Positions 33,801-45,404 of a stretch of 64,000 nucleotides of DNA are shown piece after piece (position 1 is the stretch's first letter; each line of letters starts with the position of its first letter). Origin of the DNA: Deinandra increscens subsp. villosa. Lineage: Eukaryota; Streptophyta; Magnoliopsida; Asterales; Asteraceae. The stretch lies in the NCBI GenBank assembly GCA_039602395.1, contig JBCNJP010000003.1, forward strand, positions 70,529,917 to 70,593,916, in the 5' to 3' direction. Both the position numbers and the translations under genes were made by a program. The notes under the pieces were generated by a model, which did no database searches, was not told the origin of the DNA, and worked only from the letters and a program-made list of their open reading frames with translations.

Positions 33801-36800
33801 ATCAAGTTAACATAGCCAAATAAAAGTCGCAAATATCAATTGTTCATCACAACCGTCTAGGTGATACTAAACACCTAGTCAACAACCATGTTCACAGCAG
33901 AAACACAAATAAAATCTCGTGTCTAACAGAAAGCATGATCAAGTCTAGAGTTTTAACAAGAATAAAGAGAAAAACCAAATAAACCGGATGTGAAATGGCT
34001 TCAAATATCGACCTACCATGGTTTTCTCTTAATCCCAGCTCTCTTCGGTCTCTCAAAATCGCCCGAAGATCGCCTCGAAAAGGCTGAATGTCGAAGAATG
34101 CGAGAATAAACCCTAACAACTGATTTTCGAACAATCGCATTAAGTTTCCGGAATTTTCCCCTCCAAGCGTATCACTTGGAGGGTAGGGCTGTAGGGCGTG
34201 ATACGCATCAGGCACACAAACCAACAAAATTTTCGGTCAACTCAAATCTCGCCACCTTTGACCATAACCGGCCCAAGGTTATCGCTTGGGGCTTTTCTTC
34301 TTCAACGCGATATGTTTACTAATTATTCTTCAGCATTTCTTCATTTTTATTTCTCTACTCTAGTTCTCCTCTTCTCTTCTGGCCTCGGGAATTATTTAGC
34401 AACAGCAAAATGGCCTCAAAAGTACAATTAAAGTACCAAATCTACAACTTAACTAAAAAAAATATAAAATGAACATAAACCGACTCAAATTGACTCAAAT
34501 AAATACATTAAACACTTAAGAAAAATGGATGCGTTTGCAACACATCATTATTATTAATAATTGTTTTAAAGTATAGCATATAGTGCACATAATAGTTTAT
34601 GTAATGTTGCATAACATAACTTTGGTTACCCAACCCAAACCGGAAGGCATCCGCAGATCAAGCAAGTATTGATTATCAATTGGAACCCTAAATTAAGCAT
34701 ATATATGCATCAATTACAGAAAATCCATGGAGTTTAAAGAATCATTACATCAATCAAGTTAACATAGCCAAATAAAAGTCGCAAATATCAATTATTCATC
34801 ACAACCGTCTAGGTGATACTAAACACCTAGTCAACAACCATGTTCACAGCAGAAACACAAATAAAATCTCGTGTCTAACAGAAAGCATGATCAAGTCTAG
34901 AGTTTTAACAAGAATAAAGAGAAAAACCAAATAAACCGGATGTGAAATGGCTTCAAATATCGACCTACCATGGTTTTCTCTTAATCCCAGCTCTCTTCGG
35001 TCTCTCAAAATCGACCCAAGATCGCCTCGAAAAGGCTGAATGTCGAAGAATGCGAGAATAAACCCTAACAACTGATTTTCGAACAATCGCATTAAGTTTC
35101 CGGAATTTTCCCCTCCAAGCGTATCACTTGGAGGGTAGGGCTGTAGGGTGTGATACGCATCAGGCACACAAACCAACAAAATTTTCGGTCAACTCAAATC
35201 TCGCCACCTTTGACCATAACCGGCCCAAGGTTATCGCTTGGGGCTATTCTTCTTCAACGCGATATGTTTACTAATTATTCTTCAGCATTTCTTCATTTTT
35301 ATTTCTCTACTCTAGCTCTCCTCTTCTCTTCTGGCCTCGGGAATTATTTAGCAACAGCAAAATGGCCTCAAAAGTACAATTAAAGTACCAAATCTACAAC
35401 TTAACTAAAAAAAATATAAAATGAACATAAACCGACTCAAATTGACTCAAATAAATACATTAAACACTTAAGAAAAATGGATGCGTTTGCAACACATCAT
35501 TATTATTAATAATTGTTTTAAAGTATAGCATATAGTGCACATAATAGTTTATGTAATGTTGCATAACATAACTTTGGTTACCCAACCCAAACCGGAAGAC
35601 ATCCGCAGATCAAGCAAGTATTGATTATCAATTGGAACCCTAAATTAAGCATATATATGCATCAATTACAGAAAATCCATGGAGTTTAAAGAATCATTAC
35701 ATCAATCAAGTTAACATAGCCAAATAAAAGTCGCAAATATCAATTGTTCATCACAACCGTCTAGGTGATACTAAACACCTAGTCAACAACCATGTTCACA
35801 GCAGAAACACAAATAAAATCTCGTGTCTAACAGAAAGCATGATCAAGTCTAGAGTTTTAACAAGAATAAAGAGAAAAACCAAATAAACCGGATGTGAAAT
35901 GGCTTCAAATATCGACCTACCATGGTTTTCTCTTAATCCCAGCTCTCTTCGGTCTCTCAAAATCGACCCAAGATCGCCTCGAAAAGGCTGAATGTCGAAG
36001 AATGCGAGAATAAACCCTAACAACTGATTTTCGAACAATCGCATTAAGTTTCCGGAATTTTCCCCTCCAAGCGTATCACTTGGAGGGTAGGGCTGTAGGG
36101 CGTGATACGCATCAGGCACACAAACCAACAAAATTTTCGGTCAACTCAAATCTCGCCACCTTTGACCATAACCGGCCCAAGGTTATCGCTTGGGGCTATT
36201 CTTCTTCAACGCGATATGTTTACTAATTATTCTTCAGCATTTCTTCATTTTTATTTCTCTACTCTAGCTCTCCTCTTCTCTTCTGGCCTCGGGAATTATT
36301 TAGCAATAGCAAAATGGCCTCAAAGGTACAATTAAAGTACCAAATCTACAACTTAACTAAAAAAAATATAAAATGAACATAAACCGACTCAAATTAACTC
36401 AAATAAATACATTAAACACTTAAGAAAAATGGATGCGTTTGCAACACATCATTATTATTAATAATTGTTTTAAAGTATAGCATATAGTGCACATAATAGT
36501 TTATGTAAAGTTGCATAATATAACTTTGGTTACCCAACCCAAACCGGAAGACATCCGCAGATCAAGCAAGTATTGATTATCAATTGGAACCCTAAATTAA
36601 GCATATATATGCATCAATTACAGAAAATCCATGGAGTTTAAAGAATCATTACATCAATCAAGTTAACATAGCCAAATAAAAGTCGCAAATATCAATTGTT
36701 CATCACAACCGTCTAGGTGATACTAAACACCTAGTCAACAACCATGTTCACAGCAGAAACAAAAATAAAATCTCGTGTCTAACAGAAAGCAAGATCAAGT

Positions 36801-36822
36801 CTAGAGTTTTAACAAGAATAAA
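24833..36822. repeat. About 952-bp satellite, 12.6 tandem monomers
   Basis: The word GGCCTCGGGAATTATT recurs at 24855, 25815, 26765, 27716, 28667, 29620, 30571, 31525, 32476, 33428, 34381, 35333 and 36285, giving periods of 950-960 (mostly 951-953). The five right-hand monomers are nearly identical. The left-hand ones form related pairs. Each monomer has an inverted repeat GCGTATCAC...GTGATACGC and an ORF of about 75-111 codons on the minus strand. The array is cut at 36822/36823 by a gypsy LTR. The monomer reads like a retroelement leader on the minus strand, but its origin is unproven. Confidence 0.97.
35796..36131 (-). other. Conserved ORF within satellite monomer (representative)
   Basis: The 111-codon ORF ends SVRHEILFVFLL and contains a hydrophobic HPVYLVFLFILVKTLDLIM segment. 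Versions of 75-111 codons recur in most monomers. Monomers are too similar in DNA for ORF conservation to imply selection, and no promoter is seen. Treated as a by-product of the repeat. Confidence 0.25.
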
Positions 36823-39493
36823 TGTAACACCCCAAATTTCACAGGTACATGATATATATAGTAAATACGTGTCTATATTATCAATACGTAAGTATGATTG
36901 ATAAAAATGGTAAACTATGCATTAGATAAATTGCATGTGTTAGAAATACGTGTTTAATGGCCAAAAGGATGAAATTTGTATTAACGGATGAGTTAAACGG
37001 TAAAGAAAGTAAAATATGAGATAAATATATGTTTATACAAATAACATGATGAAATATGTGTGAATTGATAGTTACATACATGTGTTAATAGTTAATGGAA
37101 AAGTAGAAGGGCCAAAAGTGTAATTTATGTAAAGTTATAAACGTATACGGATATTATACGTATCTATAACTATTATGAACATTTAAGGCTTAGAATATAG
37201 TAAAAATATATCCTAATGTGATCCATAACATGAATTGATAAGTATTGGAAAGTTTGAGGGGCTAGAATGTAAAATAGCAAAAGATATATATAAATATATA
37301 AGTATATATATACGTATATATACGTATATCATCAAGCATGTCCCGAGCCTTAAAAACCTTTATAAATAAGCCCCATAATGTTTTTAAGCATAAAATAATA
37401 GTTTGGTAGAAGTTAGGGGGCTGAAATGTAAATAAAAACCACAGGGACCAAAACTGTCAATTGCCCAAAGTTACCAGGCGTATCGCGAGGGACTCCCTCC
37501 CAGTTGGCGCGATACGCGAGCCAGATGCAGTGCAGAAATGTTGTTTGGTCGCGATTTTGCCACGTTTTCAGCCTTGGTGAGCACCAAATCTCCATCCACG
37601 CGTCAAATTAACTTGATTACTCACCTAGACACATGTTAGGACCATGGGACGCCTCTAATGGCTATATATACCAGCCCCAATTCGACATAATCTGCTTGAA
37701 TTCACTCAAAAACCCCATAGAAAACCCTAGTTCGGACCAGAATCTTCAAACGAGCAATTCTCTCAAACGGTGAAGAGTTAAGATCCGAATTTCTGCAGTC
37801 AAGCATTATTAGGTAAGGTCTAAAATAACCTCTTTCAGTTTTGGCTAAATCAATCTCTAAGTATGACTTTTAAAACTATGCTCAAATTAGGGTTCTTGAG
37901 CTTGTTTGGGTAAAATTGGATGATCGGATGGGAATTAGGCTCTGAATTTTGGTAGGTAATCCTAATTTGATGTGTTTTAAGAAAGCCCTAAGTTTATTTC
38001 AGAGTTGGTGAAGGTTTGGTATGAGTTTTGGAAACGGGTCAAAATTAGGGTTTTCATGACGTTGTTCTACCCAAATCGAGTAAACGGTTTTGAATTAAGC
38101 TTTGCCATTTTAAAGGATATTATAAAATGTCATAATGGATAAAGCCCTAAGACGGTTTTGTATAAAAATAAGTTTTGCTATGGAAACAAGAAAAATGGGT
38201 AACTAGGGTTTCGGAATATGGATATTTAATATAAAATAATCCGGAAGGTATAGGGACTTGAATTTTGGTATGGTAACATGTTTACCTATATATTAAATAT
38301 ATGTGAGTTCAAATTTTGATAACTAATAATTGAACTACTCGGTGCAACGATTGTAGTAATTCCGCCTCATGGTCGTCAATGACGCCTACACGGCCGGTAA
38401 CGATCGTCACCAAATTCCAAACCCCGTGACTATTCCTCATAGTAATTCCGCCAAATGATCGGTCATGAGGAAACACGAGCGGTAAACGTTAAGGAGCAAA
38501 GATTAGAAAAAGATATAACAAACTATGTAACGGGGCAAAATGGTCATTTTGACTATTAAGGGTATTAACCAATAAAGAGTTGGGTTTTGGATAATGGGGT
38601 AAGTCCTAAATGTGAATTGTAACCTTTAGGATGTCTTGATAGGGATATTACGTTAAAGGCATTAAGAAACTGATTCACGAGAACTTAACCCAAGAATAAT
38701 AGCTTCGCAAAGCTAAGGTGAGTTCTATGAGCCCTCTTTTAAATTGTTTAAATTCTTTAAACCATTTTGGGTTGTTATATGTATTGGTTGTATGGTGACG
38801 AGTAGAGGAAAGATAGATTGCCATTTCAATGTTTCTAGTAGAATAGATCAAGAATGGTAATCGAGAAAAGACTGGTAAGTAAGGGACTTCTGAAATAAGA
38901 AGTTAAATAGTGTTGTCCCAATGGTGTCAAAACCAAGCGTCAAAGCTAAGCGGCGTCAAAGCCAGAAAGCGTCAAAGCTAAGAGGCGTCAAAGCCAGAAA
39001 GCGTCAAAGCTAAGCGGTGTCAAAGCCAGAAAGCGTCAAAGCTATATACTGTCAAAACTAAAGGGACTGTTGCTACACGATATGTTCGTAAGGCAAATAG
39101 AAACACTATTTCCCTAAGATAATACTTAACATTAGGATAAATTCTTAATGTGAGACAAGGATGACAAAGCAACAGAAGGTTAGTCTATTCACAAGGTTAG
39201 GGTATGTGAATACATGTACTATATGCTTTGTGTTTAATTGCATAAATGTGTTTGACAGACCTAAGTGCCTTCGAAAGGTAAAGTTTTTCAAAAACGTAGA
39301 ACTCACCAGCGTAAGCTGACTTGTTAAGTTGTGTATGTCAGATGAGGCTGGACCTTCGGATAGAAAAGGGAAGGCTGAGATGTGAGCAGGAACTAGGGGG
39401 CATACACTATCAAGAGAATATCAACTGTCAAGAGAAGACATTTTGAAGACTGGCATAGATATATAGTTATCTTTTGTAATCGTCTCTCTTACG
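36823..39493 (+). mobile_element. Ty3-gypsy LTR, long, inserted in the satellite
   Basis: It starts TGTAACACCCCAAATTTC, a typical plant gypsy LTR start, exactly where monomer 13 breaks off. The palindromic pair GCGTATCGCG (37478-37487) and CGCGATACGC (37508-37517) lies about 145 bp upstream of a TATATATA box at 37663-37670. A 16-bp minisatellite sits at 38937-39064. No PBS is seen before the gap at 39494, so the LTR end is unknown. Confidence 0.7.
38937..39064 (+). repeat. 16-bp minisatellite, 8 copies
   Basis: Alternating units GCGTCAAAGCTAAGCG and GCGTCAAAGCCAGAAA make a 32-bp dimer register. The last unit, CTGTCAAAACTAAAGG, is diverged. It lies within the gypsy LTR. Confidence 0.92.
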
Positions 39494-39993
39494 NNNNNNN
39501 NNNNNNNNNNNNNNNNNNNNNNNNNNNNNNNNNNNNNNNNNNNNNNNNNNNNNNNNNNNNNNNNNNNNNNNNNNNNNNNNNNNNNNNNNNNNNNNNNNNN
39601 NNNNNNNNNNNNNNNNNNNNNNNNNNNNNNNNNNNNNNNNNNNNNNNNNNNNNNNNNNNNNNNNNNNNNNNNNNNNNNNNNNNNNNNNNNNNNNNNNNNN
39701 NNNNNNNNNNNNNNNNNNNNNNNNNNNNNNNNNNNNNNNNNNNNNNNNNNNNNNNNNNNNNNNNNNNNNNNNNNNNNNNNNNNNNNNNNNNNNNNNNNNN
39801 NNNNNNNNNNNNNNNNNNNNNNNNNNNNNNNNNNNNNNNNNNNNNNNNNNNNNNNNNNNNNNNNNNNNNNNNNNNNNNNNNNNNNNNNNNNNNNNNNNNN
39901 NNNNNNNNNNNNNNNNNNNNNNNNNNNNNNNNNNNNNNNNNNNNNNNNNNNNNNNNNNNNNNNNNNNNNNNNNNNNNNNNNNNNNNNNNNNNN
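39494..39993. other. Assembly gap, 500 N
   Basis: Exactly 500 N, the usual placeholder for a gap of unknown size. Confidence 0.99.
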
Positions 39994-41188
39994 TCAGCCC
40001 AAACATTAACCAAATGAGAAAACGAAGTAATAGTGTTTGGAGGAATGCTCAGTGGCCATTTCATGGCTGGTCCCGTTAAGGTTGAACCAAAGCCTTTGCA
40101 TAGACAGGCTTCTTTGATTTCTATTGGAATGGGATTGATTTCCATGCGCTCCCTGTAATGTGCCACGTGCTCTTCAGGATCTGTAGTTCCATCGTAAAGC
40201 TTCATGCTTGGAGTTTGGAAACGCTTCGGGATCTCCACTTGGGAAATCGGCCAAGTAAATCTAGAGATCTTGTGGCTTTCCAGAGGAACCTCAGGAATAG
40301 GTTTCAGGATTCCCGGAACATTCGATATCATCTCTTCAGCTTCTGGAGCTCCTTAGCAATACCTGGATGAATACCTGCACCATAAGGAGCACCCTGGTTA
40401 GAAACGATAGGAATTGGATCAGACACATTACCTGGGCCAGGATTCTGGACTGGAATCCTGGGATTATATCCATAGTTTGTTGGGATACTCGGCTTCGTTA
40501 TGGCTGCTGTTTGCATGGGAATGATGTCATCATCATACACATCTGAGGAGCTGGTCCTGGCGACCCCTGCAGAAGCAAAAGGGTTAGAGTATTGATATCC
40601 ACGGGGGTTCTGACTTGGATTCCCGGCAGAGAAGGGATATCCTTGAGATGGGATAACCAGGGATCCTAACGACAAGGGAATCCAAGGATCCTTAGAGCGC
40701 GGCTGCGAAGATTCTGGCGGGACGGCTCCTGAGAATCCAGCAGTGTTCCCTGCGTATCCAGCGGCCTGAGATGTCATTGTAGGGACAGCAGTGAAGCCTG
40801 TAGTTGATTTGTAACCGTAGCGTGCCGGATCCGAGGATCCTGACGCATTAAAGTCAAGATGCCTGGGGAATAGAGGACTTTGTTCCTCCACAGGTTTCTT
40901 GGACTTCTTAAGCTGCTCGATCTCCTTCATCACCGTTTGGTTGGTCTTCTCTTGCTGATCCATTTGACTTTTTACCTGCTTAATCAAGGAAAACAGATCA
41001 TTGTTAGTAATAACAGGATCAACAGATTGAACCTGGGATCCTGTGAAGACAGGATAGTCAGTTTTTCTCGGCTGCTCGTCCACTTTCTTCTGACGGTCAT
41101 TGATTTTCTTCTGGCTTCCTGGAACGGAAGGAAGAGGAGGAATGGAGGACGATGTAGAGGCCGAAACAGATTTTTGTGGGTTTGACAT
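39994..41188 (-). pseudogene. Tat-like gypsy gag, copy A (partial)
   Basis: It begins MSNPQKSVSASTSSSIPPLP at 41188, then a Ser/Pro/Gly-rich N-terminal half. The Ty3-gypsy gag core follows after a frameshift: LYDGTTDPEEHVAHYRERM and KEACLCKGFGSTLTGPAMKW. A one-base loss near 40345 (after AKELQKLK) breaks the frame. The gene runs into the assembly gap. The gag words match the Tat (Ogre/Retand) lineage as I know it. It is closely similar to copy B at 42404-44244. Confidence 0.8.
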
Positions 41189-41253
41189 CTTTGGGATTGG
41201 AGATCAAATGAAGTGTATGAAATATGGGAATTTGATAAGATTAAGCACCACTG

Positions 41254-41272
41254 GCCCCACGGTGGGCGCCAA
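41254..41272 (-). promoter_or_regulatory. Primer-binding site of Tat-like copy A
   Basis: The minus strand reads TGGCGCCCACCGTGGGGCC three bases after the LTR end. This TGGCGCC-type PBS occurs in plant gypsy elements. Confidence 0.8.
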
Positions 41273-41275
41273 ACT

Positions 41276-41890
41276 GTTTTGGTCAAAAATTCACAAAGGA
41301 ATTTCGTATTCCAAACTTAAATTGTGAGGTAGAGTGCTTAACGATCAAATGAGCAAATAATCCAAGCTAGGATGGTGACACGATGATTTAGCGAGGAAAA
41401 CTCCAGAATCCTTCGAGTTGCCTCTAGGAATCCTGGATAAAAACCTCGGGAGCCGGCCGAATAGCCGCCTCCTAGTCAATTTTATTGATAACGAAACGAA
41501 AAATTACAATGGGTTGGAGGTTTGATCGATCAGAGCTAAGTGTTACAACGTTTGCAGTGGTAATCGAACTATGTCGAGTGTTGTGTGTGTTCCTATTGAT
41601 CGAATCCTCGTTTATATAACAAACTAACTACTAACTAACTATCCGGGATTTTCGGGATCTCTTCTCCCCATCTCTCAGGACCGTTGAAGGAGGTTCGACC
41701 CACTTTACCACGTGCAAGTTAGTTGAGACCGAGTCTTCAGGAGGTACTTAAATTCTTCAACGTTCCTGAAAACAAATAAAACATGCGGCAAAAATAAGGG
41801 TTAGTCGATAATAAATATTCAGGATACCTGACTGGATAGGATTCCCAAACTGTATCGAGATTCTTGGTCCATGCGAGCTTCCGGTGAGCA
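41276..41890 (-). repeat. LTR shared between Tat-like copies (615 bp)
   Basis: On the minus strand it begins TGCTCACCGGAAGCTC and ends CCAAAACA. It is homologous over its length to the LTR at 44331-44946, with visible divergence. It serves as 5' LTR of copy A and sits directly after the truncated protease of copy B. Confidence 0.75.
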
Positions 41891-42399
41891 TCCTGAAAAT
41901 TTACCCTCAACAGAGTTTACCCCCTCTATATATACCAGCAACCTGATATCCCCAACGGTGCTTTTAGTTTCACCGCTGAAGCCAACCAGGACTGAGGATC
42001 TTGCGACTATTTCAGTTTCTGGGATCCCCATCTTCTTGAGCACATCAAGACGGATTATGTTTACTGAGCTTCCATTATCGATCAGGATCCTGCGAACAAA
42101 ATGGTTAGCAATATATAAAGTAACCACAAGACTATCATGATGAGGATCCTGAACATGGGAGCGGTCGCTCTCATCGAAGGATATCATCTTCTCCTGAGTC
42201 AGGGTGGAAGTCCAGACAGGTGTGTCACCCTGTTCAGATTTGGATTCTTAGCATGCTTCTTGGCTGAGGAATATGAAGTGCCGCAGATGTCCGAGCCTCC
42301 TGAGATGAAGTTGATTATCTGGGCATCCTGGGGTGGAGAAGCTGCTCTCTGAGGCACCTTGTCGGCTTCCTGAGGCTTGACCTTCTTTCTGCCTATCAA
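41819..42399 (-). pseudogene. Gypsy retropepsin region, truncated
   Basis: The words VRRILIDNGSSVNIIRLDVLKKMG carry the aspartic-protease site (D-N-G-S-S). Upstream (42399-42199) is the linker IINFISGGSDICG in another frame. The reading frame runs directly into LTR sequence at 41890, so RT, RNase H and integrase are absent from copy B. Confidence 0.75.
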
Positions 42400-42403
42400 T
42401 TCT

Positions 42404-44244
42404 TTAAGATGCCCCTTGCTGAGTAGATAGCTTGATTTCCTTTCGGAGTGCTATACATTCGTCTGTTAGGTGGCCAAAATCTTCATGGAAGGCACACCAC
42501 TTGGTCTTATCTTTCCAGGATCCTTGCTTGGTATCCTTCCTGGGCCATCTTGCCTTTTCACCTAGGTCCTGCATAGCACACATCAAACCACCAATATCAA
42601 CTGAAAAACAGTATTCAGATACCTTAGGATACTCCTCCTCATCATCGTCTTGGTCAACAACATTGACTTTGTGATTTTCCGGTTTGAAGTATGGACGAGA
42701 TCTATATGGCTTCCCGGGGGATTCCGCCTTTTTATTGTTAGGATCATATTTAGGGACCTCCAGTCTTTGGTGGATCTTCTTGTCAACTTCCAAAAACCTT
42801 AAGGCTCTACTACGTATTTCGTCGAGATTCCTGCAAGGAGTCATGACAAGGTCATCATAAAAACGTGAATTTTTAGAGAGCCCCATTTTTAAGGCTTCTA
42901 CGGCTGCTGCCATATCCAAATTAGGAATCTCAAGAGATTCTCGTCCGAATCTTGCAATGTACTCCCTGAGAGGCTCAGTCGGGCTTCTGAACTATTCGGT
43001 ACAGGTCACCTGTAAGCTTCTCAAAGGTCCTGCTACAAGAAAATTGATTGTTAAATAGGTTAACTAAATGAGAAAACGATGTAATAGTGTTAGGAGGAAT
43101 GCTCAGTAGCCATTTCATGGCTGGTCCTGTTAAGGTTGAACCAAAGCCTTTGCATAGACAGGCTTCTTTGATTTCTATCGGAATGGGATTGATCTCCATA
43201 CGCTCCCTGTAATGTGCCACGTGCTCTTCAGGATATGTGGTTCCATCGTAAAGCTTCATGCTTGGAGTTTGGAAACACTTCGGGATCTCCTCTTGGGAAA
43301 TCGGCCAAGTAAATCTAGAGATCTTGTGGCTTTCCAAAGGAACCTCAGGAATAGGTTTCAGGATCCCTGGAACACTTGATATCATCTCTTTCAACTTCTG
43401 GAGCTCCCTAGCAATACTTGGATGAATACCTGCATCATGAGGAGCACCCTGGTTAGAAACGATGGGAATTGGATTAGACACATTACCTGGGCTAGGATTC
43501 TGGACTGGGATCCTGGGATTATATCCATAGCTCGTTGGGATGCTCGGCTCAGTAGTGGCTGCTGTTTGCATGGGGATGAAGTCACCATCACTGCAGATCT
43601 GAGGAGCTAGTCTTGAAGATTCCTGCAGAAACAGAAGGATAAAAGTATTGATATCCTTGGTGGTTCTGGCTTGGATTCCCATCAGAGAAAGGATATCCTT
43701 GAGACGACGTGGCTAGGGATCCTAATGATAGAGGGATCCAAGGATCCTTGTAACGCGACTGCAAGGATTCTGGTGGGACAGCTCCTGAGAATCCAGCAGT
43801 ACTCCTTGCATACCCAGCGGCCTGAGATGTCACTATAGGGACTGCAGTGAAGCCTGGAGCTGATTTGTAATTGTAACGAGCCGGATCTGAGGATCCTGAA
43901 GCATAGAAGTCAAGGTGCCTGGGAAATAGAGAACTTTGTTCCTCCACAGGTTTCTTAGACTTCTTAAGCTGCTCGATCTCCTTCATCACCGTTTGATTGG
44001 TCTTTTCTTGCTGATCCATCTGATTTTTCACCTGCTTAATCAAGGAAAACAAATCGTTGTTAGTAATAACAGGATCAACAGATTGAACCTGGGATCCTGT
44101 GAAGACAGGATAGTCAGTTTTTCTCGGCTGCTCGTCTACTTTCTTCTGACGGTCATTAGTCTTCTTCTGACTTCCTGGAAAGGTAGGAAGAGGAGGAATG
44201 GAGGACGATGTAGAGGTCGAAACAATTTTTTGTTGGTTTGACAT
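42404..44244 (-). pseudogene. Tat-like gypsy gag, copy B, frameshifted
   Basis: The start MSNQQKIVSTSTSSSIPP at 44244 leads to the Pro/Ser-rich half. A shift near 43600 leads to the gag core (LYDGTTYPEEHVAHYRERM, ACLCKGFGSTLTGPAMKW, LTGDLYRIVQKP). Another shift near 42980 leads to the C-terminal gag (FYDDLVMTPCRNLDEIRSRA) and a zinc-like WCAFHEDFGHLTDEC. At least two frameshifts make it non-functional. Confidence 0.85.
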
Positions 44245-44309
44245 TTTTGGGATTGGAGATCAAACAGAGCGGATGATGAATGGAATTTTCTTAGAACGAA
44301 GCACCACTT

Positions 44310-44327
44310 GCCCCACGGTGGGCGCCA
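44310..44327 (-). promoter_or_regulatory. Primer-binding site of Tat-like copy B
   Basis: The minus strand reads TGGCGCCCACCGTGGGGC three bases inside the 5' LTR end. Confidence 0.8.
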
Positions 44328-44330
44328 AAC

Positions 44331-44946
44331 TGTTTTGATCAAAAATTCACAAAGGAATCTTGTATTCCAAACTTAGAATGAGAGGTAGTGTGCTTAATGA
44401 TCAAATGAGCAAGTAATCCAAGTTAGGATAGTGACACGACGATTTAGCGAGGAAAACTCCAGAATCCTTCGAGTTGCCTCTAGGAATCCTGGATAAAAAC
44501 CACGGGAGCCGGCCGAATAGCTCGCCTCCTAGTCAATTTTATTGATGACAAAACGAATCGTTACAATGTGTTGGAGGTTTGATCGATCAGAACTAGGTGA
44601 TACAATGATTTTGCAGTGATAAGTAAGCTAGAGAGTGCATTGTGTGTCCCTACTGATCGAGTCCTCGATTAATATATAACCAACTAACTAACTAACTGTC
44701 CGTGATTCCCAGGATCTCTTCTTCCCACTTTCTTGACCGTTGAAGCAGGATCGACCCACTGATCCACGTCTTAGTCAGCTTAGTCCGAGTCTTTAGGAAT
44801 TAGTTGAGAGTTTGTTACCACCTGCAAACAATTAAGCACGAGGCAAAATAAAGGTTAGACATGTATCGTAAATTCAGGATACCTGAACTGATAGGATTCC
44901 CAAACTATCTTCGGATTCCTGAGCCGCTTGAGCTTCTTGATGAGCA
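44331..44946 (-). repeat. 5' LTR of Tat-like copy B (616 bp)
   Basis: It is bounded by TGCTCATCAAGAAGC and GATCAAAACA on the minus strand. At its outer edge (44946/44947) copia RNase H sequence begins, marking the insertion site. Confidence 0.75.
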
Positions 44947-45164
44947 CCTTGAAAATCAACCCCTAACAATGACTGAACGAAACATGTTGAAATTGATAGA
45001 CACTTTATCAAAGAGAAACTAGATGCAGGCATAATAGAGTTTCCTTTTGTTCCCTCAAAAGACCAATTGGCTGATATCTTAACAAAAGTTGTTAACAACA
45101 GAATATTCGATGAATGTTTAGACAAGTTAAGTATTGGAGACCCCACTACTCAACTTGAGGGGAG
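44947..45164 (+). pseudogene. Copia RNase H C-terminal remnant
   Basis: In one plus frame the translation gives TKHVEIDRHFIKEKLDAG, FPFVPSKDQLADILTK and FDECLDKLSIGDP, the standard end of copia pol. The purine tract CTTGAGGGGAG before the LTR is the PPT. The 5' part is cut off by the Tat-like LTR. Confidence 0.9.
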
Positions 45165-45401
45165 TGTTAGAGTGGATATTCTAAAAAGGCTTTAAGATTG
45201 GTTGGGGTATGCCAGTTCATCATATACAAGAGTCACAAGCTGTCAATTAGAAGCTAATTAGCCAGGCTGTCAACAGTTGTTTGTTTCCGTATTTCATGTT
45301 TTAGCTCCTATAAATTGAGGTGTATTTGTCTGTGTAAAATATAAGAAAAATACCATCGCTCTTTACTAAAATTTCTTCAAATTCTCTGATTATCATTGAC
45401 A
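45165..45401 (+). repeat. Copia 3' LTR, about 237 bp
   Basis: It starts TGTTAGAGTGG immediately after the PPT, has a TATAAATT box near 45311 and ends at about TATCATTGACA. The exact end is uncertain by a few bases because no partner is present. Confidence 0.75.
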
Positions 45402-45404
45402 GCA

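Noticed and set aside
25318..36335. Repeated 75-111-codon ORFs as a gene family
   Set aside because: They are part of the satellite monomer; near-identical DNA explains their persistence.
39467..40331. Long minus-strand ORFs across the N run
   Set aside because: Most residues come from undetermined bases; only the part from 39994 is real sequence.
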